Below are positions 8,997-16,786 of a DNA stretch of 64,000 nt, piece after piece. Both the position numbers and the translations under genes were made by a program. The stretch's first letter is position 1; every line of letters starts with the position of its first letter. Source of the stretch: Egicoccus halophilus (lineage in GTDB: Bacteria; Actinomycetota; Nitriliruptoria; Nitriliruptorales; Nitriliruptoraceae); NCBI RefSeq assembly GCF_004300825.1, contig NZ_CP036250.1, positions 2,474,001 to 2,538,000 on the forward strand, read 5' to 3'. The notes under the pieces were generated by a model that was not told where the DNA came from, searched no databases, and was given only the letters and a program-made list of their open reading frames with translations.

Positions 8997-9778
8997 CCGA
9001 CGTGCTCCGCCACGAAGGCCAGCAGTGACGCCCGCAGCTTGTCGGCGTCGTAGTCGAGTTGCGGCACGTGGTACGAGCGCTCGCAGACGACCTCGGTGAC
9101 CTGTTCGCTGCCCACGAGGTCACGCAACGCGCGGGCGTTGGCGGCCGGGACGGTGTGGTCGTCCGGCGACCAAGCGACCAGCAGCGGCATGGTCAGCCGC
9201 TCGAGCTGTCGACGCAGGCGCGGCAGTTGGCCGATGAGCGACTGTGCCGCGCGCGTGGACACCAGGGGGTAGGCGCCCTCGGCCGTGCCCGGACGCGCGA
9301 TGTCGTCGGCGGGCAGCCCGGCGAGGTCACGTGGGACGTAGGGCACCACGTACTGCAGCACCGGGGCGAGCCGCGCCAGTGGCTGGACCGGGTCCGACAC
9401 CTGGGCGTTGAGCGCCGCCACGGCGGCGACGCGCCCGGGGTTCCGGCTGGCGAAGTCGAGCGAGAGCGTGCCACCCATCGAGTGACCGACCAGCACGATG
9501 CGCGAGCAGCCACCGGCGAGGTGGTCCACGGTGCGCTCGAGCGCGGCGTACCAGTCGGCGTACCGGGTCCGGCCCAGCTCGCGGACCGAGGTGCCGTGTC
9601 CCGGCAACAGGGGCACCTCGACGGCGTACTCCTCGGCCGCGAACCACAGGCCGATGGGCCGCGTCGCCCGCGGATTGCCGGTGAACCCGTGGGTCACGAC
9701 CACCCCGATGTCGGCGCGCTCCCCGCTCCCCAGCGAGCCCCAGGGCTCGGCACCCTCGATCGCCACCACCGCGTTCAC
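8993..9778 (-). CDS. Alpha/beta hydrolase, carboxylesterase-like
   Basis: A 261-residue serine hydrolase. THGFTGNP forms the oxyanion-hole HG loop, GHSMGG carries the nucleophile serine, WSPDDHTVP supplies the aspartate, and SYHVPQLD supplies the histidine. This pattern matches monoacylglycerol lipase/carboxylesterase Est30-type enzymes. The GTG at 9778 is chosen because GGAGGAG sits directly upstream; an ATG at 9808 would add ten charged residues. It is coupled to the downstream SRPBCC gene, and both may act on the same lipid-like substrate. Confidence 0.88.
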   Translation of the reverse strand: MNAVVAIEGAEPWGSLGSGERADIGVVVTHGFTGNPRATRPIGLWFAAEEYAVEVPLLPGHGTSVRELGRTRYADWYAALERTVDHLAGGCSRIVLVGHSMGGTLSLDFASRNPGRVAAVAALNAQVSDPVQPLARLAPVLQYVVPYVPRDLAGLPADDIARPGTAEGAYPLVSTRAAQSLIGQLPRLRRQLERLTMPLLVAWSPDDHTVPAANARALRDLVGSEQVTEVVCERSYHVPQLDYDADKLRASLLAFVAEHVG

Positions 9779-9845
9779 GACCCGCTCCTCCGCCTCGTCG
9801 CCCTCCATGCCCCCCGCGGCGCACGGTAGCGCGCCACGCGGCGTC

Positions 9846-10976
9846 TCAGGCCCCGACAACCTCGTCGAGCACCCGGGCGAAGCCGGCAGCGATCGCGTCC
9901 CAGGACCACTGCCGCTCGACCCACGCGCGGCCGGCCGTGCCGGCGCGGGCCCGTGCGGCCGGGTCCCCCAACCAGGAGTCCAGCGCGGCGAGCAACGCCT
10001 GTGGATCGCGGCCGTCGACCACCGTGCCCGTCTCCCCGTCGCGGACGGCCTCGGGCGCGCCACCGCTGCGCCCGGCGATCGCGGGCACGCCGCAGGCCTG
10101 CGCCTCGAGGTAGACGATGCCGAGCCCTTCGACGTCCGTCCCGGCCCGGCGGGTCCGGCACGGCATGGCGAACACGTCGAGCGCGGCGTAGCAGGCGGGC
10201 AACGCCTCCCAGCCGACGCGCCCGGCGAGCACGATGCCCGCGCGCCGGCCGCCCAGGGCCTCCGCGCGGCGTCGCAGGGAGGGCTCGAGCGGCCCCTCGC
10301 CCACCAGCACCAGCCAGGCGTCGGGGTGCCGCTCGCGCACGCGCGGCCACGTCGCGAGCAACTGGTCCTGCCCCTTGCGCGGGACGAGTCGGGAGATGCA
10401 GCCGACCAGGGGGGCGTCGGCGGGGACCTCCCAGGCACGACGCATCGCGCTGCCGTCGACGTCGGGCGTGAAACGGGCGACATCGACGCCCGGGGGGATC
10501 CGCACGACGCGTCCTGCGGCCACGTGCGGGACCAGGCGCTGTTCGGCCCAGTCGCTGATGGTCGTCAGCGCCGCGAGGTCGCGGGTGGCGCGACGCACGA
10601 GCCGTCCGAGCCCCACGCCGGGCAGTCCCGCCTCCAGTCCGTGCGACAGCGACACCACCGGCACGCCCAGCCCGTCGCGGAGTCCGGCGGCGAGCTCCCC
10701 CAGGGGCCACGACGCGCCGAGCACGACGACGTCGGGCCGGTGGACGCGCCCATGGGCGAGCACGCGACGCCGCGTGGGTGGGGTGGGAAGCACCGCACCG
10801 GGCAGGCGCACGGTGGCGTACGGCTGCCCGGCGTCGTGGGCGGCCGCCTCGGCGTCGCCGGCGGGGCCGACCACCAGGGTCTCGGCCGGATGCACCCGTT
10901 CGAGCAGGTTGCCGACGAACTGTTGGATGCCACCGGCACGGGGTGGCAGGTCGTTGGTGACCCACAGGACTCTCAC
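9846..10976 (-). CDS. GT4 family glycosyltransferase (PimB-like)
   Basis: Retaining GT-B fold glycosyltransferase, 376 residues. The N-terminal domain opens with VLWVTNDLPPRAGGIQQF, typical of mannosyl/glucosyl transferases such as PimB' and MgtA. The C-terminal nucleotide-sugar domain has SRLVPRKGQDQLL and the E-x7-E acid motif in EGLGIVYLEAQACGVP. It acts on a lipid or phosphoinositide acceptor on the cytoplasmic membrane face, if the actinobacterial homologues are a guide. The GTG start overlaps the stop of the upstream protease gene (GTGA). Confidence 0.88.
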   Translation of the reverse strand: MRVLWVTNDLPPRAGGIQQFVGNLLERVHPAETLVVGPAGDAEAAAHDAGQPYATVRLPGAVLPTPPTRRRVLAHGRVHRPDVVVLGASWPLGELAAGLRDGLGVPVVSLSHGLEAGLPGVGLGRLVRRATRDLAALTTISDWAEQRLVPHVAAGRVVRIPPGVDVARFTPDVDGSAMRRAWEVPADAPLVGCISRLVPRKGQDQLLATWPRVRERHPDAWLVLVGEGPLEPSLRRRAEALGGRRAGIVLAGRVGWEALPACYAALDVFAMPCRTRRAGTDVEGLGIVYLEAQACGVPAIAGRSGGAPEAVRDGETGTVVDGRDPQALLAALDSWLGDPAARARAGTAGRAWVERQWSWDAIAAGFARVLDEVVGA

Positions 10977-12355
10977 GGTCGGGCTCCTCCCGGCTCCCGC
11001 GGCGGCGCGTCGGACACGGCCGGGTGGTGCTGGTCCTCCTCGGCCCGCTCGAGCTCGGCCAGCGTCGGCAGCTCGATGCCCTCGCGCTCGGCCCACCCCT
11101 CGAGGTAGGTGATGCGTTCGGTGACCGTCGGGTGCGTGCCGTGCAGCAGACGGACCCAACGCGGCGGGGTCGGCGAGGCCAGGTCGCGCACGGTGAACAC
11201 GCGGGTGGTCGACAGCAGCAGCGCCGGGTCCCGGGTCAGCTCGACGGCGCGCGCGTCGGCCGCCGCCTCGGCACGACGGGACACGGCGTTGCCGATCGGG
11301 GTACCCACCAGCTCCAGGACCGCCGCGGCCAGCAGGACGACCGCGACCATGCGGCCGTCACCGGGAGCGTCCGCCCCGGCAGCACGCTGGAGGCGACGGC
11401 TGGACAGCACGAACCGCAACAGCACCAGCGCGGTCAGCAGCGCGGCACCCGACAGGGCGACCCCGCGGGTGAGGTCGGCGTGCTCCTGGTGCGCCAGCTC
11501 GTGGGCGAACACGGACGCGACCTGTGCGGGCGGCAGCTCGAGCAGGTTGTCGTACACGACCACCCGCTGGGTGGGGCCGAGTCCGGTCACCAGCGCGTTG
11601 ACCCGCGTGGTACGCCGGCTCGCCTCCCCCACCCGCACGTCCACCGGCGGGTCGCCGGCACGGTCAAGCACGTCGGCCATGGCGTCGGCCGCGGGCCCGG
11701 CGGCCAACGGCACGCTCGGCAACGTCCACGGCTGCACCACGACCGGGTGCAGCAACACCGCCCCGGCGACGAGCAGCGTGCCGCCGACGGTGGCGCGGAA
11801 GGGCCACGAGTCCGGCCATCGCCGGACCACCGCGAACAGCAGCACGACCAGGACGGCGATTCCCAGCCACCGACTGCCGGCACGGACGCCCCAGTCCAGC
11901 AACCAGCCCGGGACCGAGCGGGTGCGGAAGCCCCAGCGCCCCTCGTGGAGCACGCCGCTGTAGACCGCCAGGGGCAGGACCGCGAGGGAGCCGAGGATCG
12001 ACAGGCGCAGCGCCACCAGGCCCGCCCGCCAGGGGCCGGCGGCGTCACCGGCCCAGACCCGGACCCGTTCCCGCCCCCACCGCGTGGCGACGAAGCCGAG
12101 CGGCACGGCGATGCCGAGCACCGTCGCGATCGCCGAGACCACGTAGCGTGGTGCCCGGTAGGCAGCGACGGCCGTCAGCACGCCGTCACCGAACGTCGCC
12201 AGCTGCCCGGTGGTCGCCGGCACGGCCGGTGCGAGCGGTCGCCAGACGGACGCGGCCAGGCCGAGGGCCGCCAGCCCCACCGCGGCCAGCGCCCACACCC
12301 GCGTGTGCTCGCGCGGTCGGCTCGACCGCCCGGTACCCGTCGACGTGTTCCGCAT
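10973..12355 (-). CDS. M48 family integral membrane metalloprotease (Ste24-like)
   Basis: A 460-residue membrane protease. About five or six hydrophobic segments lie at roughly 22-40, 70-92, 112-135, 163-180, 190-205 and 300-350. The zinc site HELAH is at 285-289, with the third ligand Glu in the later EAAADARAVELT block. The topology follows Ste24/CAAX protease rather than HtpX, which is shorter. It likely degrades or trims membrane proteins. Translation is coupled to the downstream glycosyltransferase, and the start lies 3 nt past the stop of the NYN gene. Confidence 0.88.
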   Translation of the reverse strand: MRNTSTGTGRSSRPREHTRVWALAAVGLAALGLAASVWRPLAPAVPATTGQLATFGDGVLTAVAAYRAPRYVVSAIATVLGIAVPLGFVATRWGRERVRVWAGDAAGPWRAGLVALRLSILGSLAVLPLAVYSGVLHEGRWGFRTRSVPGWLLDWGVRAGSRWLGIAVLVVLLFAVVRRWPDSWPFRATVGGTLLVAGAVLLHPVVVQPWTLPSVPLAAGPAADAMADVLDRAGDPPVDVRVGEASRRTTRVNALVTGLGPTQRVVVYDNLLELPPAQVASVFAHELAHQEHADLTRGVALSGAALLTALVLLRFVLSSRRLQRAAGADAPGDGRMVAVVLLAAAVLELVGTPIGNAVSRRAEAAADARAVELTRDPALLLSTTRVFTVRDLASPTPPRWVRLLHGTHPTVTERITYLEGWAEREGIELPTLAELERAEEDQHHPAVSDAPPREPGGARP

Positions 12356-12358
12356 CGC

Positions 12359-13591
12359 TCAGCCGAGCGCCGACACGAAGGCGTCCGTGCCGGTCACGTC
12401 GGCCCCCGACGCCGACACGCGGGCCTGCAGCTCGCGGTCGTCGGTCACCACCAGCACGGGCTCGTCGGTGGCCTCGACCGCCAGCACCACCTCGTCGTCG
12501 GCGGTGATGCCGGCCGGCGTGAAGCGGACCTCGACCTCGCGGCTGGCGAGCGCAGGGCGGGCGACACTGGCGCGCTCGCCGTCGAACACCGCGACCGGGC
12601 GGATCCGTCGTTGCAGGGCGGCCGTCGCCAGCAGCCGGACCAGCCACGACCGCTGCGTCTCCAGGTCGAGGTGGTCGCGGTGCCGCCGGGTCAGGTTGTA
12701 GCCGTCGACCAGCACGAGCCGGCCGGCGTGCAACAGCATGCCCACCGCCTCGGCGGTACCCGGCACCACCCCTGACGGCAGGGTGCTCGGGCGCCCGGGC
12801 ACGACGCGGGGCGCACGCGCACGTCGGTTCCGACGCCGTTCCTCCTCGAGGCGTCGGGCCTCGGCCTGCTGCGCCTCGCGACGCTCGTCCGCCCGGCGAC
12901 GCTCGTTGCGGCGCTCGTCCTCGCGTCGGCGCAGCTCGGCCAGCTCCTCGCGCAGGCGGGTCTGTGCCGCCTCACCACGTCGGCGTTCCCGCGCGACGGC
13001 GCGTTCGCGCTCGACCTCCAGCTGCGCCAGACGGTCGCGAAGGCGCGCGACCTCCTCGTCGGCCGTCTGCCGGCCGCGGGCGAGCTCGACCGCGGCCGCG
13101 TCGCGGCGCTCGAGCTCCGCCTGCGCCGCGTCCAGCCGCCGGCGCAACGCGTCACGTTCCTCGCGGGTCGCGCGCAGCCGCTCGCGGGCGCGCTCGAGCT
13201 CCCGCCGGGTGGCCTGCAGCTGCGCGGTCACGGATCGCTCGTGGGAGGAAGGTTCCGCGGGGACGGAGCGCGCCTCGAGCGCCGAGGCCCAGGTGCGGGC
13301 GAGCTCGGCGTCCTGCAGCCGCTCGCGCAGGGCCTCCCAGAGCGGACCGCCCTCGGCGATCAGTGCGCAGACCTCCCGACGGACGCGCCCACCGGCGAGC
13401 CGGCCCGTCGGCGCGGCCCTCAACCGCCGCAGGGCCGGCGTGGCCACGGCGTCGTCGACGTCGTGCAGCGCGTGGCGGACCGTGGGCAGCAACGCCGCCC
13501 ACGCGTCGGCCGGCAGTTCGGTCAACGCCGCCGTCGACGGCGGCCCCGGTGGCGACGCCGACCGTGCCTCGGTCGAACCGTCGGCCGGCAC
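12359..13591 (-). CDS. Coiled-coil NYN (YacP-type) ribonuclease-like protein
   Basis: A 410-residue protein. The N-terminal 100 residues are an unassigned helical region. A long charged coiled coil runs from about 110 to 265 (heptads rich in E, R, L and A). The C-terminal domain (about 280-405) is a YacP/Rae1-like NYN PIN-fold domain with the expected acidic sites: VLVDGYNL, VVFDGE and VVTDDREL. YacP homologues cleave mRNA on ribosomes. The coiled-coil fusion is common in actinobacterial versions. The GTG start overlaps the previous gene's TAG by one base (TAGTG). Confidence 0.82.
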   Translation of the reverse strand: MPADGSTEARSASPPGPPSTAALTELPADAWAALLPTVRHALHDVDDAVATPALRRLRAAPTGRLAGGRVRREVCALIAEGGPLWEALRERLQDAELARTWASALEARSVPAEPSSHERSVTAQLQATRRELERARERLRATREERDALRRRLDAAQAELERRDAAAVELARGRQTADEEVARLRDRLAQLEVERERAVARERRRGEAAQTRLREELAELRRREDERRNERRRADERREAQQAEARRLEEERRRNRRARAPRVVPGRPSTLPSGVVPGTAEAVGMLLHAGRLVLVDGYNLTRRHRDHLDLETQRSWLVRLLATAALQRRIRPVAVFDGERASVARPALASREVEVRFTPAGITADDEVVLAVEATDEPVLVVTDDRELQARVSASGADVTGTDAFVSALG

Positions 13592-13836
13592 TAGGTACCG
13601 GCCGGCGACGTCTCCACCTGCACCGCGTCGGTCCGGCCACACCAGCGGCAGCTGACCGACTCGACGGTCTGCTCCAGGATCTCCTCCTCTTCGACCCGGC
13701 CATCCCCACCGAGGTCGAAGTGGTGGAAGCGGCGGGTGCGGGTCGTGGCCACGACGTCGAAGCGGGTCACGTTGCCGCAGCCGTCGCAGCGGAACCGGGC
13801 GCCGGACTCGAGGCCACGGGCGAGGGATTCGGACAC
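13591..13836 (-). CDS. Small zinc-ribbon-like hypothetical protein
   Basis: An 81-residue protein with two CxxC knuckles (RCDGCGN near residues 17-20 and SCRWCGR near 62-65), most simply read as a zinc ribbon, separated by a charged His/Phe/Asp stretch. Its function is unknown. It is encoded immediately upstream of the NYN nuclease gene with a one-base overlap, so it may work with that nuclease. Confidence 0.7.
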   Translation of the reverse strand: MSESLARGLESGARFRCDGCGNVTRFDVVATTRTRRFHHFDLGGDGRVEEEEILEQTVESVSCRWCGRTDAVQVETSPAGT

Positions 13837-13857
13837 GGTGGAGGAACTCCTGGGTCG

Positions 13858-14460
13858 TCAGGTGGTGCGACGCCGCGGGGCACGCGCGCGGCCCGCGGTG
13901 AGCCAGACCGGCTCGTCGGACAGGGGTGTCGGGAGCTCGGGCGGCCGCAGTGCCGAGGGGTCGGGCGTGAACCACGGCCCGCCGTCCATCGCGGGGAACT
14001 CGGGGAAGCCGATCTCGATCACGGCGTCCGCGTCCTGCAGCGCGGCGCGTGCGCCGGTGCAGGCGACCCGCAGCTGCTCGACGTCGATCCCGCGGTGGAC
14101 GTCGGGATAGCCGGCCAGGCGGTCGGCCGCACGTCCGAACAACGCCGTGGCACCCGCGAGGTTGCCACGCTGGAGATGGACTCCGGCCACGGCGACCTGG
14201 ATGACGCCCTGCCAGAACTCCCGATCGGCCTCCGGTGCGGCGTGCCAGACGTGCTCGAGGCACTCGTGCGCCTCGAAGAAGCGCTCGTCGTTCCACAGCG
14301 CGACGCCGAGCAGCAGCGCCTCCTCGACCGAGCGCGGCTCGTGCTCCTGCGCCAGGGGCACGTCGGTGGTGCCGTAGGGCAGCGGTCGTCCGGTGCGATC
14401 GCGCGGCCGAGCCTGTTCGGGCCGGCCGTCGTCGCGGCGGTCGCGCTCCTGCTGACTCAT
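13858..14460 (-). CDS. DUF309 domain protein
   Basis: A 200-residue helical protein. The DUF309 core (about 45-130) has the hallmark FFEAHECLEHVW and the companion helix FWQGVIQVAVAGVHLQRGN. The His/Glu residues look like a metal or hydrolase-type pocket, but no activity is established for the family. The C-terminal 60 residues are a Pro-rich extension. The ATG at 14460 is the first start in a frame that stays open over unrelated upstream DNA. It lies 21 nt upstream of the zinc-ribbon gene, in the same operon. Confidence 0.8.
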   Translation of the reverse strand: MSQQERDRRDDGRPEQARPRDRTGRPLPYGTTDVPLAQEHEPRSVEEALLLGVALWNDERFFEAHECLEHVWHAAPEADREFWQGVIQVAVAGVHLQRGNLAGATALFGRAADRLAGYPDVHRGIDVEQLRVACTGARAALQDADAVIEIGFPEFPAMDGGPWFTPDPSALRPPELPTPLSDEPVWLTAGRARAPRRRTT

Positions 14461-14601
14461 CCGCGCATCCTCGTCCGCTGCCGTCCGTGCACCGACCGCG
14501 AGCGTAACCGCCGCCTCCGACGGCCGACGGCCCGCCCGGCCGGCACCCCTTCGTCGTGGACGTCGGTCGCTCCGGCCTCGGGTACGGGCCGCAGCGCCGG
14601 G

Positions 14602-14607
14602 TACCGT
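14602..14607 (+). promoter_or_regulatory. -10 box of a leaderless promoter for mutM
   Basis: TACCGT ends 6 nt before the mutM ATG at 14614. No Shine-Dalgarno sequence precedes that ATG. A -10 box so close to the start implies that transcription begins at or next to the A of ATG, the usual form of actinobacterial leaderless genes. Confidence 0.55.
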
Positions 14608-14613
14608 CACGGC

Positions 14614-15447
14614 ATGCCAGAGCTGCCGGAGGTCGAGTCGGTGCGCCGGCAGCTCGCACCGGAGCTGTCGGGTCGGCGGGTCGTGGACGTGTGGTGGGAC
14701 GCGCACCCGCACGCGAGGTTGTCGGACCTCGACCTGCTCGTCGGTCGCCGCCTCGAGGCGGTGCGGCGACGGGGCAAGTTCCTGCTGTGTCCACTGGACC
14801 CGGGCCCGGACGGGGACGAGCTCGAACTCGTCCTGCACCTGGGCATGACGGGCTCTTTCCGGTTCGTGCCCGCGCCGACGGGCGACGGCGGGATCTCCCA
14901 CGTGCGGGTGCGAGCGGTCCTCGACGACGGCCGGGCGCTGCTGTTCCGGGACCCGCGCCGCTTCGGTCGCGCGTCGGTCGTGCCGGCCGGGGACTACGGC
15001 CGCGTCGTGCCGACGCTGGCGACGCTGGGTCCCGAACCGCTGTCCGAGGCGTTCGACGCGGAGACGTTCGCGGCCGCGCTGGCACGCAGCCGGGCCCCGG
15101 TGAAGGCACGCCTGCTGGACCAGCGACTGGTGGCCGGGGTCGGCAACATCTACGCCGACGAGGCGTTGTGGCTGGCGAGGATCCATCCGGCGTCGCGGCG
15201 GGTGGGACGGTCGCGGGCCCACGAACTGCACGCCGCGATCCGGACCGTGCTCACGGCAGCCATCGAGCGGGAGGGCACGACCTTCCGCGACTACCAGATG
15301 GTCAACGGCGAGTCCGGCCGCAACGCCGAGTTCCTCGAGGCCTACGGCCAGGCCGACCGGCCGTGCAGCCGGTGCGGGACGCCGTTGGTGCGCTCGATGG
15401 TGGCCCAGCGGGGGACGACGTCCTGCCCGCGCTGCCAGCGGCACTGA
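14614..15447 (+). CDS. mutM: Formamidopyrimidine-DNA glycosylase (Fpg/Nei family)
   Basis: Base-excision repair enzyme that removes oxidised purines such as 8-oxoguanine and nicks the abasic site. It starts with the invariant PE (P2, catalytic, and E3) and carries the catalytic lysine K55 in RRRGKFLL. The helix-two-turn-helix region includes VAGVGNIYADE. The C-terminal zinc finger is intact (C251, C254, C271, C274). The 277-residue length is normal. A zinc finger and PELPEVE start favour Fpg over Nei, though actinobacteria carry several paralogues. It is probably transcribed as a leaderless mRNA. Confidence 0.93.
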   Translation: MPELPEVESVRRQLAPELSGRRVVDVWWDAHPHARLSDLDLLVGRRLEAVRRRGKFLLCPLDPGPDGDELELVLHLGMTGSFRFVPAPTGDGGISHVRVRAVLDDGRALLFRDPRRFGRASVVPAGDYGRVVPTLATLGPEPLSEAFDAETFAAALARSRAPVKARLLDQRLVAGVGNIYADEALWLARIHPASRRVGRSRAHELHAAIRTVLTAAIEREGTTFRDYQMVNGESGRNAEFLEAYGQADRPCSRCGTPLVRSMVAQRGTTSCPRCQRH

Positions 15448-15502
15448 ACCGGCGCAACGGCTGAGGAGGGCCGGCGCGCCCGACCACCCGAGAGGGCGTC
15501 GG

Positions 15503-16141
15503 TCATCGGGCTCGGAAGCCACCGGCGACGAGCGCGTGGGCGAAGGCCCGGGCCTCGTCCTCGTCGTCGACGCGGACGTGCAGCGGCGGGATGCTGAAGT
15601 AGGACAGCATCAGCCGCATGATGACCTCGGCCCCGGCGGGAGGATCCACCCGCCGTAGCTCGCCGGACGCGACGCCGCACGCCAGCAGGTCGGTGAACAG
15701 CTCCAGGCCCCGCCCCACGAGCGGCCCGCCGTTGGCGGTGATGCGCGGCAGCAGGATGCCGGGTTCCTCGTCGCGACCGCGGGTCATGACCGGGTGGGTG
15801 ACGAAGAAGGTGACGCCGGCGACGAAGGCGGCCTCGATGCGTCCCGGGGCGTCGTCGTGGTCGTCGACGGCGGCACGCAGGCGCCGGTCGAGACGGTCGG
15901 CCTCGCGCTCGAGCAGCGCGTCGATCAGGGCGTCCTTGTTGGCGAAGTGGCGGTACAGGGTCGCCTTGCCCGCGCGTGCCTGCTGGGCGACGTCCTCCAT
16001 GGTGGTCCGGCGGATGCCGTTGGCGACGAAGCACCGCGCGGCGGCGGCGAGCAGGTCCTCACGACGGTCGCGGCGGCGTCGGGGGCCGTCGGACACCGCG
16101 TCGGCGGGCGGGACCGGGGACTCGTCGTGCGTGCTGGTCAC
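15503..16141 (-). CDS. TetR family transcriptional regulator
   Basis: A 212-residue repressor-type protein. The N-terminal TetR helix-turn-helix covers about 25-70 (RTTMEDVAQQARAGKATLYR, then HFANKDALID). The ligand-binding C-terminal domain is unassigned. GTG 16141 is used; GTG 16153 in the same frame is an alternative, and neither has a strong ribosome site. It is divergent from whiB and may control that promoter or its own. No transporter or enzyme target is adjacent. Confidence 0.85.
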   Translation of the reverse strand: MTSTHDESPVPPADAVSDGPRRRRDRREDLLAAAARCFVANGIRRTTMEDVAQQARAGKATLYRHFANKDALIDALLEREADRLDRRLRAAVDDHDDAPGRIEAAFVAGVTFFVTHPVMTRGRDEEPGILLPRITANGGPLVGRGLELFTDLLACGVASGELRRVDPPAGAEVIMRLMLSYFSIPPLHVRVDDEDEARAFAHALVAGGFRAR

Positions 16142-16331
16142 CCGTTCGTCCACCTCGTCGCCGTCTGCCCTGTCCGGGACCGTCCGGACGACGGTGCCGG
16201 CTCCGGGCCATCGACGACCACGCTGCGGACGCCCGGAACGGCACACCGTAGCGCCACCGCGGAAGGAGCATCCGCCCGCCGCAGCGCTGCCGCCACGGGT
16301 GCCCCCGTCCCCTCGACCCCACGGAGTTCCA

Positions 16332-16589
16332 GTGTCCTCGCCGCTTCCCTTGGTCGTCCCCGGCTCCTGGCACGAAGAGGCCAACTGCAAGGACGTCGAG
16401 GTCGACGTCTTCTTCTCCCTCGACGAAGAGGACCAGCGCGAAGCGTTGGCTCGCTGCAACGGCTGCCAGGTCCGCCCCCAGTGCCTCGAGTACGCGGTCG
16501 TCAACCGTGAGCAGTACGGCATCTGGGGCGGCACCCGCGAACAGGAGCGCCGCCGCCTGATGCGGGATCGTCGGCGGTACGCCGCATAG
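16332..16589 (+). CDS. WhiB-family iron-sulfur transcription factor
   Basis: An 85-residue Wbl protein. The four cluster-binding cysteines are C19, C42, C45 and C51 (C-x22-CxxC-x5-C), followed by the GIWGG turn (63-67) and a basic C-terminus for DNA contact. Wbl proteins bind sigma factor region 4 and sense redox or NO through a [4Fe-4S] cluster. The GTG start has GGAG upstream. Its last codons (RRYAA) are encoded by the first unit of a 22-bp tandem repeat that continues beyond the stop. The subclass (WhiB1, 2, 4 and so on) cannot be fixed here. Confidence 0.93.
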   Translation: MSSPLPLVVPGSWHEEANCKDVEVDVFFSLDEEDQREALARCNGCQVRPQCLEYAVVNREQYGIWGGTREQERRRLMRDRRRYAA

Positions 16590-16698
16590 CGACCGGCGGT
16601 ACGCCGCAGAGCGACCGGCGGTACGCCGCAGAGCGACCGGCGGTACGCCGCAGAGCGATCGGCGGTACGCCGCAGAGCGACCGGCGGCAGGCCGCGGA
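16567..16698 (+). repeat. 22-bp tandem repeat with palindromic core, about 6 units
   Basis: Six head-to-tail units of 22 bp. Units 2-5 (16589-16610, 16611-16632, 16633-16654, 16655-16676) are identical except for one C-to-T change in unit 5. Unit 1 (16567-16588) and unit 6 (16677-16698) are degenerate. Each clear unit holds the inverted repeat CGGCGGTACGCCG, a 5-bp stem with a 3-nt loop. The array begins inside the last codons of whiB and ends 45 nt before the first SOS box. Since 22 is not a multiple of 3, it is not a coding repeat. Confidence 0.9.
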
Positions 16699-16742
16699 CA
16701 TCGTCGGCGCACCGGAGGAGGTCCTGTCACGCCCAGCTGGTA

Positions 16743-16771
16743 GAACACGCGTTCACACGAACGGGTGTTCG
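16743..16771 (+). promoter_or_regulatory. Two adjacent LexA (SOS) boxes
   Basis: Box 1 (16743-16754) is GAAC-N4-GTTC. Box 2 (16758-16771) is CGAACGGGTGTTCG, flanked by A and A, matching the actinobacterial/Bacillus-type SOS consensus CGAAC-N4-GTTCG. The start codon of the DnaQ-UvrC fusion gene is 15 nt downstream of box 2, so LexA binding would cover its promoter or transcription start. The repair function of that gene supports the call. Confidence 0.8.
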
Positions 16772-16786
16772 ATCCGGAGATGGACA

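Noticed and set aside
16567-16698. Possible CRISPR array
   Set aside because: The units are contiguous with no unique spacers, contain a palindrome, and no cas genes are nearby.
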